Under the pieces are notes generated by a model that was not told where the DNA came from, made no database searches, and was given only the letters and a program-made list of their open reading frames with translations. From Gentiana macrophylla (lineage: Eukaryota > Streptophyta > Magnoliopsida > Gentianales > Gentianaceae): a stretch of 64,000 nucleotides of DNA. Location of the stretch: assembly GCA_026214975.1 (NCBI GenBank), contig CM047810.1, positions 34,324,498 to 34,388,497 on the forward strand. The letters run 5' to 3'. The position numbers and the translations under genes are program-made. Position 1 is the stretch's first letter, and each line of letters starts with the position of its first letter. Shown here in pieces: positions 9,855 through 19,360 of the stretch.

Positions 9855-12800
9855 ATGGAGATTGTGATTATACTGGTTTGGTTGCTATTGGGAATTCTGT
9901 GCAGTTTGATTTTATTGTTTCAATGGAATGCAATGAGGTATAACAGAAAAGGGCTGCCCCCTGGCACTCTGGGATTGCCAGTTTTTGGTGAGACTATCAA
10001 GTTTGTCCAGCAAGGGCCAAAATTCATAAATAAACAACGAATAAGGTTTTGTTTTTGTTCTACTATTACAGTGTTGTCTTTTTTTTTTCTTCCCTTTTTT
10101 TGATGGAGCCAATATTTTGCACCATACTTACCGGTGCACCACAGTACGTAGAATCTGTGGAAATCTAGGCCCAAACCTATATAAGAGGAGGACATCATCC
10201 CCAAAACCTAGGTTGTGAGGTGAGGGAAGTCCATATCTTAATATGGTGGGTTACACAATCACAAGTTCCCAATGTGGGATATTTATCATTTTCAGCTCAA
10301 GTGTGGGCACAGGCACTCTCAAGACCAACAAAGAGGCCCAACACTTGCACAATAATGGGGTGGCTCCGATACCATGTGGAAATCTAGGTTTTGGGGATGA
10401 GACCCTCATCTTATATAAGTTTGGGCCTAGATTTCCACATGGTATCGGAGCCACCCAATTATTGTGCAAGTGTTGGGCCTCTTTGTTGGCTTTGAGAGTG
10501 CCCAGGCCCACACTTGAGGGGGCGTACCCCATTATTGTGCAAGTGTTGGGCCTCTTTGTTGGCTTTGAGAGTGCCCAGACCCACACTTGAGGGGGCGTGT
10601 TAAAGTATCCAACATTGGGAACTTGTGATTGTGTAACCCACCATATTAAGAGATGGACTTCCCTCACCTCACAACCTAGGTTTTGGGATGAGGGAAGTCC
10701 ATCTCTTAATATGGTGGGTTACACAATCACAAGTTCCCAATATGAGATTCTTTAACAGAATCGACCTTGTGAAAGTCCGACTTCCCATAGGTGTATTGTG
10801 TGAATCGACCTTGGGAAATTCGGTTTTTGGCTCCAGAGCCGACTTTGAGAAAATCGATTCTACGTAACCGGTGGGGTACAATGCAAATGATAAGCCGTTA
10901 TTTATAGAATGACGATTATCTAATTAATGGAATTTTTGTGACTTATCACAGATATGGAGAAGTATTCAAAACACATATTTTAGGTGTTCCAACAATAGTG
11001 TCTATGGACCAAGAGCTGAATAGGTACATATTCTTGCATGAAGCAAAAGGGTTTGTATTAGGGTATCCAAGGTCTGTATTGGACATATTAGGGAAGTATA
11101 ACATTGGTGCCACAGTTGGGACTGCTCACAAGAAAATTAGGGGATCAGTTTTACAGCTCGTTGGCCCTCTTGCTATAAAGGATAAATTGTTCCTTAAGCT
11201 TGACAATTGTATGAATCATCACCTTGAAGGTTTTGAAGACGGTAAAAGTATTGACATTCAAGAAGTAACAAAAGATGTAAGTAGAACCAAAATAGTTATA
11301 TAATGATCATTACAATATCTCTGCACCACACCAGAACGACCTTCAGAAAGTCGATTCTTGAGTCAAGAATTGACTTTCTTAAGGTCAATTGATCGAGTCA
11401 AGAATCGACTGTGATATCCCACATTGGAAGTGAGGGGGAGCGCATCACCATTATATAAGTGTGAGACATAAATGTTTTGTCAACTCGGGTTAGCCATTTT
11501 AGACCGAGCGAAGACAACGGTCTAAGCAGTTGACCGGACATTTATGACTCATTTAGCGCTACCAGACCCAGGGTCTGGGGTCGTTACAGAATTGTATTCA
11601 GAGTCGACTATCAGACGGATCTGAATGCCATAGGCCATGCACCTCTAAACGAACCTAAGTGTCACGGGCCACCTCTAGAGCTCTTTGATAGAAACGAACA
11701 GGGACAAGTCTTGGCCGTCCTGGCGAGAACGCCAGTCCCTTATAAGGGAAGAGAATGTGATATCCCAAATTGGAAGTGCATTACCACCATATAAGTGTGA
11801 GACATAAATGTCTTATCAACTTGGGTTAGCCCTTTTAGACCAAGCGAGGATGACGGTCTAAGAAGTTGACCGGACATTTATGACTCATTTAGCGCTACCA
11901 GACCCTGGGTCTGGGGCCGTTACATCGACTTTCCGAAGGTCTCAGGAATCGACTTGTGAGATATAACTTGGGTTAGCCCTTTTAGATCAAACGGGGATGA
12001 CGGTCTAACTAGTTGACCGGACATTTAAGACTCATTCAACGCTACCAGACCCTGGGTCTGGAGGCGTTACATCGACTTTCCGAAGGTCTCAAGAATCGAC
12101 TTTGTGAAAGTAGTTCTGGTATGATGCACATAGAGTGCGGTGCATTGGTGATTGGTAAGTGTAAGTTGGATGTGGTGCAAACAATATGCCATTTTTTTTT
12201 CTATCTTAATGCATGATTTATGTCGTTCATACATTTTCAGATGGCTTTCTCTATATCCTTGAAGCTAATCATGGAGCAAGAATATGGTGTTGAATGTAAA
12301 TATCTTAGAGGTGAGTTTGATAAGTTGGTTGCTGGAACTCTCTCTCTTCCCCTCAACATTTATGGCACTGATTACTATAGAGGACTTCAGGTAATTATAT
12401 ATAGTCTTAATTTACATAAACATTTTCATCATTTCACATCATAATCCTATCAATACTTTATTCATCACTTACACATTACAACTATGTTAGAGGTCACATC
12501 TCCATATACATTGGAATTTTATATAGTTATTTAATTATTACACCGGTCCCAAAATGTAATTTCGTTTAGCATTTTGGATTTGTCCCAAAATATAAATCCA
12601 TTTAGATAATCAATAAAAAAAAATTTAGTGAACCAATAAGGGGTAAAATGAAAAAAATGTACTACATCCGTTCCAAAATATAAGTCATCCTATGTGTTTT
12701 CACACAGATTAAGGAATTGGTTGAATTCATAAATTTGATGGTTAATGTCTAAAATGCCCCTTGACTATCATTAATGCAATAGTTGTTAAGTAACGAAAAA

Positions 12801-15653
12801 TGGATGCATTGATAATAAATTAGGGGTAAGATAGAGAAAAGAGTAATAAATTTTACATTGATAATGTAGAATGACTTATATTGTGGGACAAAACTAAAAG
12901 CGTACGATGACTATATTTAGGAACGGAGGTAGTAATAAAACCAATGAAGCATTTATTATATTTTTCATCTTTTACCCCTCATTTATTATACACTCACAAA
13001 CTTTTCATTACTTTGCATTAATAACGGTCAAAGGTCTTTTCAGTTTTTTTATCAAAATTTATGACACATAACCAATTAGGTTAAAGGTTGTAAATGACTG
13101 TTTTTAATCTAAAATGAGGAAAAAAGGACAAGAAAAAAATATAATGGTTGAGAAAACAAACGCAAGTATTCTACATACATTCTGCTACACATGTTCTTCT
13201 GTGCGTGTAATGTTACAATGTAATACGTGCGCGTTTTGTCTTCTCAACAATTATTTTTTTTTTCATTTTTCTCATTTTCAGATCTTATTTTGTCATTCTT
13301 CCTACTCATCTGACCCTAACCAATTTAACTAGCTTTCTTAATCCGTATGAAAACACTCAAACGGACTTATATTTTGGCATGAAGGTAGTATTTTTTGTTT
13401 TTGTTTTTGTTTTTGTTTTTTTTTTTAAGAACGTGTTTTCTATTGAAGGAATTAAATACACATGGTATTTTAAAAACGGAATTTACATCTTAAATGTGTC
13501 CAATTTCAAAAAGGGAAATTTACGTCTAAAATGTGTCCAATTTTCCTTTAAGAAAAAAAGCATTAGGTTGAATCGAAAAAATAAAAAATAAAACATTAGG
13601 TACCCTAAAACAAAAGGGTTTATTGTTAAAAATTACAAAATGAACATAAAAATATTTATAGAGGACAGTGGAATTTTTTTCGGGTAAAAATGATATGTCT
13701 TTATTTCACTGTGATGTAAATTCCCTCGTATTCAACTACTAAAATAAATATATCTTTTGTTCTGATTATCGAAAGATGGTAATTCTTTCATCGTATTTTT
13801 CCTTTTTTCGTCCCCTTTATTTAGATATCTCATTTGACATTTTTTCAACGTTATTTTTTAAGAATAGTGAGACATTGGATTTGAGGTCAGTTCCAGTACA
13901 TCAAATAGTGAATTTAGGGTTATGAATAGTGGATTTGTCCTTATCAACCAATTTATATTTTCAGTGTCCTGATTCCTATTCCCCTTCTTTTTTTTTTTTT
14001 CTTTTAAACCACTCCAAAACAAAAAAGCATCACGTAAATTGCAAACAAGGTTCATGTAAGTGATAATAACATTAAAATTCAGACGCGATGTAGGACAAAC
14101 ATAACTGGATGCATTTTACTACAATTTTGCCCGTTTTTCATCCTCTTTTAAATTGGCTAATTATTCAAAGAATTTATGCCGTTTTGATTTCCCTTTTATA
14201 TTTTTTATTTTCACAGGCAAGGAAAAATGTGATTAAAATCTTGAAAAGAATCATGAAAAATAGAAGTGCTTCCTCAATGGTTCATGATGATATGCTAAAC
14301 CACCTACTTAACGACGACGGAAGATATAAGCTTAATCCTGAAGAAATACTTGACCAAATAATTACGATTATATATTCTGGATTTGAGACCGTCTCGACTA
14401 CAACAATGATGATTATCAATTATCTCTATGATAATCCAACGGCTTTACAAGAATTAAAGGTCAGTCAGACACAGTGTCTTTCACCATATATTTTTCATGC
14501 ATATTTGGAATTTATTTAAAAATAACATTTCTGATTTTATTTTCTATGTTATTATACATAATGATTTTTCAGGATGAGCATTTTATGATTTTTCGTAACA
14601 AGTCGAACGGCCAAACAATTGACTGGAATGATTATAAGATGATGAGGTTTACTCGCGCTGTAAGTTGCTTAATATTTATGATATTTTCTCGCTATATTAA
14701 TTTTATATGAAATGCATGTTCTAAAAAGATTTATATTAATTTGTCTTTCGTATCTGCAGGTAATTTATGAGGCAATGAGATTAGCTACTGTGGTTAATGG
14801 GGTTTTGAGGAAGACAACCAAGGATGTTGAGTTAAACGGTATACAATTAAAGGATAGCCTGATGAATTAATCTTTTTTTTTTAATTTAAGTCTAATTGAA
14901 ATCACAATCGAATTTATTCTTTTTTATTGTACATGTTTAGGTTTTCTTATTCCAAAAGGATGGAGAATTTACATGTTCATCAGAGAAATCAACTATGATC
15001 CAAATTTGTACCCCGAGCCATTGAAATTTAATCCTTGGCGATGGCTGGTATGGTTTTTCATTAGAATTAATTAACTTAATCGCAATCTACACGTAAATAT
15101 ATATGCATATTTACATATACATGTGTGTGTATATATATATATCTGTGTGTGTGTGTATATTTAAACTTTTGTGTATGTATTTTATAGAGGAGGCTGATAT
15201 GCTTATAAGAATTAATATACGTTTTTGAAGGAAAATAATGGTTTGGAGAACCATGATTATTGTTTCTTATTTGGAGGAGGAACAAGGCTTTGTCCAGGAA
15301 AAGAAATAGGAATTGCCACAATTTCTTTGTTTCTTCGATATTTCGTCACAAGATACAGGTATGTACAAAAATTAAACCTAGCTAAATGAGCTAATGTCTT
15401 GTACCGTTGTGATAATGATGTAAATCCATGCATCATGATCAACGATGCAGATAATCGTTGTGCCACTAATAGTGACGCAACGATTGTGCCCGTATTGTTA
15501 CTGTATATACTCTACATCCTACACCGTGAAGCCTGAAGGTTTGAAATTATGTGTTTTCCCAGGTGGGAACCCACAGGGGATTGGAAGATACATCAATTTC
15601 CTAGGGTTGAAGCTCCAAATGGATTGAAAGCGAGGGTGTTCAAAAACCATTGA
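9855..15653 (+). CDS. Cytochrome P450 of the CYP85A (brassinosteroid-6-oxidase) type, 9 exons, intact
   Basis: CYP85A enzymes are ER-bound monooxygenases that oxidise C-6 of brassinosteroid precursors to make castasterone. Exons: 9855-10045, 10952-11276, 12241-12390, 14217-14459, 14573-14659, 14760-14838, 14941-15047, 15231-15358, 15563-15653. Every intron is GT..AG, phases agree at all eight junctions, and the sum is 1401 bp, 466 residues, the usual CYP85A length. Visible: N-terminal membrane anchor (residues 3-24), proline hinge LPPGTLGLPVFGE (34-46), I-helix SGFETVST (276-283), ExxR as EAMR (336-339), FNPWRW, and haem loop FGGGTRLCPG with Cys415. SGFETVST, RFTRAVIYEAMRLATVVNGV and FPRVEAPNGL are close to CYP85A and unlike CYP90 or CYP88. 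It diverges from the canonical sequence in places (HGPSH-like region reads TVGTAHKK), so product specificity is not certain. Introns 1-3 are long (906, 964, 1826 bp) and full of repeats; the other five are short. Confidence 0.93.
10119..10884 (+). mobile_element. Foldback/MITE-like insertion in intron 1 of the P450 gene
   Basis: Bounded by GCACCATACTTACCGG with GTACGTAGAATC on the left, and by GATTCTACGTAACCGG with GGGTACAATGC on the right: imperfect terminal inverted repeats of about 35 bp. It fills most of intron 1. The core is a large hairpin. The right part contains three GAATCGACCTTGTGAAA-like units, which also occur in the intron 2 repeat at 11323-12128, so the two intronic insertions are probably related. 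The target duplication is not clear. Confidence 0.55.
10203..10684. repeat. Long two-tier hairpin (inverted repeat) in intron 1
   Basis: Outer arms at 10203-10275 and 10608-10684 share GTTGTGAGGTGAGGGAAGTCC and GGTGGGTTACACAATCACAA in inverse order. Inner arms at 10334-10388 and 10427-10480 share CAACACTTGCACAATAAT and GATACCATGTGGAAATCTAG, with a loop of about 38 bp. The right side carries a tandem duplication of about 75 bp (10475-10590). A third, direct copy of the outer arm lies at 10686-10746. Confidence 0.8.
11410..11924 (+). mobile_element. TRIM (small non-autonomous LTR element) in intron 2, target duplication TCGAC
   Basis: Two direct repeats, 11410-11588 and 11756-11924 (179 and 169 bp), both starting TGTGATATCCCA and ending CGTTACA, enclose a non-coding interior of 167 bp. 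The interior starts with AATTGTATTCAGAG, a decayed tRNA-Met primer site, and ends with the purine tract AAGGGAAGAGAA. TCGAC occurs immediately on both sides (11405-11409 and 11925-11929). A second copy of this family lies at 18841-19360 on the other strand. Confidence 0.85.
11925..12076 (+). repeat. Partial tandem copy of the TRIM LTR and its flank
   Basis: A third, internally deleted LTR (11955-12071) starts TGTGAGATATAACTTGGG and ends GAGGCGTTACA, and is followed by the same flank (TCGACTTTCCGAAGGTCTCA) that follows the complete TRIM. TCGAC flanks it too. The repeated flank points to tandem duplication of the LTR end with its neighbour rather than a second insertion. Confidence 0.65.
12662..12932. 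mobile_element. Stowaway-type MITE in intron 3
   Basis: Terminal inverted repeats CTACATCCGTTCCAAAATATAAG and CTATATTTAGGAACGGAGGTAG, flanked by TA on both sides (12660-12661 and 12933-12934), about 271 bp. The CTCCGTTCC type of end is typical of plant Stowaway (Tc1/mariner-like) MITEs. Related elements lie at 38732, 39059 and 39384. The rest of intron 3 (to 14216) is AT-rich with no gene seen; a loose match to the same family starts near 12543 and another ends near 13391. Confidence 0.8.
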
Positions 15654-15690
15654 TTTTAATTTTCCAGTATTGCTGGTGAATGATGGCAAC

Positions 15691-16235
15691 CAGGGCCGGC
15701 CCTGACATATTTTGGACTTAAGGTCAAGTCTCCGAATTGGGTTTTCTTTTTTTTTTTTGAAAACATACTTGTCGCGTTTTTAACATTCGTAAATACAAAA
15801 TTCAATTTATTGATAGTCTCAAAACATACCTACAAAGTAGTCTTTTGGGCCAAGTAAATTTTTTTTTTATTGTGACCTTTTGTTAGACATTTTTTTCATA
15901 AATATTTTTTGTAATCTCTTGCATACGAGTTGCCGAACGAAATAATGTTATCGCAACGAAACGGAGTTTGACCTGCCCGGTCAAGTCGCGGTGGGCCGAG
16001 TTCGCAAGGGTCGAGGGGGCAACTCCCCCGAAACCTAAACCAATACATGCATCAGTTCATGAAGGGAGTAAAAATTTTTTGGCCTTTATAAAAAAAAACC
16101 CTATTATATTAGGTTGGATCGGATTGAATTTACACGGAATTTTTTTTCTTTAACGAAACATATACCGTTGGGTCCTTCCGATGCCGTTGGGCTTAGGACG
16201 GCCGTCTCCTTGGCCTCACTGTAGGGCCGGCCTTG
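15691..16235. mobile_element. Non-autonomous hAT-like element just after the P450 stop codon
   Basis: Starts CAGGGCCGGCCCTGAC and ends GTAGGGCCGGCCTTG, near-perfect inverted termini of the CAGGGCCGGCCCTG type common in hAT elements. Flanks are ATGGCAAC (15683-15690) and ATGGCGAC (16236-16243), an 8-bp target duplication with one mismatch, the hAT length. The 545-bp interior encodes no transposase. It begins 37 bp after the stop codon, so it probably lies in the 3' untranslated region or splits the poly(A) region. Confidence 0.8.
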
Positions 16236-16243
16236 ATGGCGAC

Positions 16244-16788
16244 CATTTTGTTACAACCTTTACTTCTCTTCCTTTAGCAATACTAACTCTTTGGGGTTTT
16301 TCCAAGTATGGGGTTATCCCATTTTCTCTTCTCAGATGTTTGGATGCTAAGTTACATGTGTAAACATTAGGTTCGTGGGAACCATTGTAATCACTTGTGT
16401 TTGGTTGCTAAGTTACATGTAAAATTTAGGTTCGTGAGAACCATTGTAATCAACATTTTCATATGATGAATGTTTATTTGGTGTGACATTTTTACTTATT
16501 TCAGAATTTTCTCTTTTGCATTAGCATATTGTTGTAACTTTCGTGAGAACGTGTTTTGTTGTGACTAGTATTAGTGTCACAATAAAATAGTCATAATAAG
16601 ATATAAGACATGTTTTCACTCAATTGATAATTGTGTAAAATATATTAATTGAAATATGTAAGTCATATCATGATTATTGACGTAAAAATATAGTGTAACA
16701 CTTTGTTGTGACATTTAAATTTAAAAAAAAAGCTAATTAATTAGAAGTGAATACCTGTCATGGCTCAGTCTCAATGAAGTGCCGTCGT
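16244..16788. other. Spacer with no gene seen
   Basis: AT-rich sequence that probably holds the displaced 3' end of the P450 transcript. A short direct repeat (TTGG.TGCTAAGTTACATGT then TTAGGTTCGTG.GAACC) occurs at about 16338-16390 and 16399-16450. No protein or RNA gene is supported. Confidence 0.4.
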
Positions 16789-16809
16789 ATTATTATTATT
16801 ATTATTATT

Positions 16810-16848
<39 letters not shown>

Positions 16849-16849
16849 A
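16789..16849. repeat. Compound microsatellite (ATT)n(GTT)n
   Basis: A run of TTA units passes directly into a run of TTG units, about 60 bp in all. A pure (ATT)n tract of about 66 bp follows at 17062-17127. Confidence 0.95.
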
Positions 16850-16858
16850 AGATTAAGC

Positions 16859-17061
16859 AATTCTACTAAAACCAATTGGTGGTAGTAAATGTGCTAAATG
16901 TGCTACTATATTTTTTATACACATTAAGAGTGTATGCAATCTGTCCCAACACCCCCTCAAGTATAAGATCAAACGTTTACCATTGTACTAAAACCAATTG
17001 GTGGTAGTAAATATGCTACTATATTTCTTATACATTAAGAGTGTGGCAATCTGTCCCAACA
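16859..17061 (-). repeat. Duplicated end of a Copia LTR
   Basis: Two copies (16862-16950 and 16983-17061) of a segment with CTAAAACCAATTGGTGGTAGTAAAT and CAATCTGTCCCAACA (written in two parts here). Between them is CACCCCCTCAAGT, which on the minus strand reads ACTTGAGGGGGTG, a typical Copia polypurine tract next to the LTR end TGTTGGGACAG. The family is inferred from this junction only. Confidence 0.5.

Positions 17062-17127
<66 letters not shown>
17062..17127. repeat. (ATT)n microsatellite
   Basis: About 22 uninterrupted ATT units, ending in TTTCACAAACTAAAACATAAT, which is itself duplicated in tandem just after. Confidence 0.95.
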
Positions 17128-17298
17128 TCACAAACTAAAACATAATTTTTTTTATTTCACAAACTAAAACATAATTTTTTTTTTTTTGCTTACTTTTAGA
17201 GATATCCATTTAAGATGAAATATATTGAAATCTCTATTTAAAAAGATAATTTGGATGATCGAGAAGAAAAGTGATACATGTAACACACATTTTAAATA

Positions 17299-18277
17299 TA
17301 GTAATTAGCGCAAAACATCATTATCTATAGGTCAACTTTGGGACTTGCCATGTATCTTTAAATTTAGCACCTTTACCCTTTATCTTGTGTAATATTTTAC
17401 AACAAACACCCTTTTATTAGCGCAAAACACCCCCTATGGGTCAACTTTGGGACTTGCCATGTATCTTTAAATTTAGCACTTTTACCCTATATCTTGTGTA
17501 ATATTTTGCAACAAACACAATTTTTCGAATTTGACGTTAAATGAAACGGAAAGTACGCGTTTGTCATTCACTCGACATCAACATTTCACGCGCTTTCACA
17601 TTTGTACTTTTTTCTAAATTTCTTTTACTCAAATAAATCCCCCAAAACCATTTTCTTCCTCAACGTTAAATTAATCAGCTTTTTTTTTGCAATATTAAAT
17701 CCCCCTCTCCTGTTAAACCCTAATTTGTCGACCAACAATTGCCTCCGCCATTTTATTTCCCATCTCTCTCAGGTGAATAGCTGTTCGTCATTTTCTTCCT
17801 CATCCTTCAAAGTGTGTTTGAAGCAATGGTTCTAGAAATCGGTTGCTCAACACCCATTCCTCGAAGTTCCATCTTGAGCACAATTCTCGCCGACGCCGGT
17901 AGACACTTGGCGGTGTTTACAGAAAGTATTCACGATTGATTAACTTCTATGATGGGAAGGGAATTAGTAGATTTTGAAGATGGGGTTAGAAATCGGGAAT
18001 GACAAGGGTTGGTATTCAAACATTAGGTTGAGAATGAACGAGGATTTTAGAGAAATAATAAAAATAAAGTTTATTTTTACTTTTTTTGTTAAGTCGTGAA
18101 ACGTTGATCGCGAGTGAATGACAAACACGTACTTTCCGTTTCATTTAACGCCAAATTCGAAAAAGGGTGTTTTTTTGAAAAATATTACACAAGATAGAGG
18201 GTAAAAGTGCTAAATTTAAAGATACGGGGCAAGTCCCAAAGTTGACCCAAAGAATTGGTGTTTTGCGCTAATTACTA
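17299..18277. mobile_element. MULE-like element with long inverted ends, 9-bp target duplication
   Basis: TTTTAAATA lies on both sides (17290-17298 and 18278-18286), and the element starts TAGTAATTAGCGC and ends GCGCTAATTACTA. The inverted ends extend beyond 200 bp: the right arm (about 18060-18277) matches the left arm (about 17418-17590), and the outermost left part is a tandem copy (17301-17412). A 9-bp duplication and long inverted ends are the signature of Mutator-like elements. The interior (17600-18060) includes a 77-codon open frame and a segment with CTCTCTCAG followed by GTGAATAG, which looks like an exon-intron edge, so gene capture (Pack-MULE) is possible but unproven. No transposase is present. 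Confidence 0.75.
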
Positions 18278-18429
18278 TTTTAAATATTATCTATTTTAGA
18301 GATCCGATAAGAGACCCTCACATGGGATGTTATACCATTGCCAGATACAGACCAATACAATATTCTTGAACATTCTATAAGGCAAACACACTATCCTCCA
18401 GAACCTATACAAGAGTAACACGAGCACAT

Positions 18430-18640
18430 AAGGTACCACATAAGGAACCAGCAGTGCCACAACTTAGGCACTCCACTAAAGAGGCGATAAAATTTTTGGA
18501 TGATTACATTGTATATCTCATTGAGCATAAGGATCTTGGTATTATGAAGGATGATCCGGTTACCATCCGCTAAGCCATGGGATGTTCTAACTCTCATAAG
18601 TGGATTAGGATTATGCAAGATGAGATGAAATTGAAAACAC
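18430..18640 (+). pseudogene. Copia polyprotein fragment (integrase-RT linker)
   Basis: The plus strand reads DDYIVYLIEHKDLGIMKDDP, then a stop, then SHKWIRIMQDEMK. This matches the linker before reverse transcriptase in Tork-like Copia elements, where DDYIVYLQEHE and a SxxWxxAMKDE motif are typical. It is short, has a stop codon and no neighbours of the same element that can be joined with confidence. Confidence 0.65.
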
Positions 18641-18840
18641 AAGACAAAATAAAATGCGGAATTCATTAATAAAATAAGAAAACAAGTTGAATTACAATGG
18701 AGTTGGTGATGGAGTATTTATAGATGATACTCCTTAGGAAACAGTTAAAAGAAGTACAAAACGGTTATAACAGAAACTTGTCTAAATCTGTATGAAAGAC
18801 CGTTGGACCTGGGGTAAACTGCATCCCAAACTTGCAAATC

Positions 18841-19360
18841 TGTAACGTTCTGGTAGCGCAAATTGAGCCATAAATGATTTGGTCAACTGCTTAGCTCGTC
18901 GTCCTCGATTGGTCTAAAAGGGCTAACTCGAGTGGACTAGATATTTCTACCTCACACTAATAAGGAGGTGATGTTTCTCCCACCTTCACAATGTGGGATA
19001 TTACATTCTTCCTCCTTTAAGCAACTGGCGTCCTCATTAGCACTTGGCCAGGACTTGTCCCAGTCTTGTCCCTACAAGAGGTATCTAGTGGTGACCCTTA
19101 CACCATTTTTTTACTGTGCCCTTACCCCTTATCTTATGGTGTAGCACATAGTTTCGTCTGGTAGTCGTCTTTGATACCAATTTGTAACGCTCCCAAACCT
19201 AGGTCTGATAGGACTAATTGAGCCATAAATGATCCAGTCAATTGTTTTGACCATCGTCCTCGCGTGATCTAAAAAGGCTAACCCGAGTTGACAAAATATT
19301 TATGTCTCACACTTATAAGGAGGTGATGCTTATCCCACCTTAGCAATGTGGGATATTACA
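18841..19360 (-). mobile_element. TRIM, second copy
   Basis: Same family as the element in intron 2 of the P450 gene, here on the minus strand. Direct repeats at 18841-19005 and 19183-19360 start TGTAACG and end GGGATATTACA (plus-strand view). Next to the right repeat is TTGATACCAATT, the complement of a tRNA-Met primer site (AATTGGTATCAA). Next to the left repeat is TTCTTCCTCCTTT, the complement of a purine tract. No coding sequence. The 5-bp flanks (AAATC, GTTAG) do not match, so the ends may have been altered. Confidence 0.8.

Larger units (their letters stand above)
11323..12128 (+). mobile_element. MITE-like element in intron 2, split by a TRIM
   Basis: Begins GCACCACACCAGAACGAC and ends GTAGTTCTGGTATGATGC; the ends are inverted repeats with about 15 of 18 matches. 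The interior is made of TCGACTTTC and GAATCGAC units in alternating orientation, as in the element in intron 1. A short LTR element is inserted into one of these units. The target duplication could not be fixed. Confidence 0.5.

Noticed and set aside
11410..11924. Reading the intron 2 TRIM as a Cassandra element
   Set aside because: Cassandra LTRs carry 5S rRNA promoter sequence; no such box was seen here.
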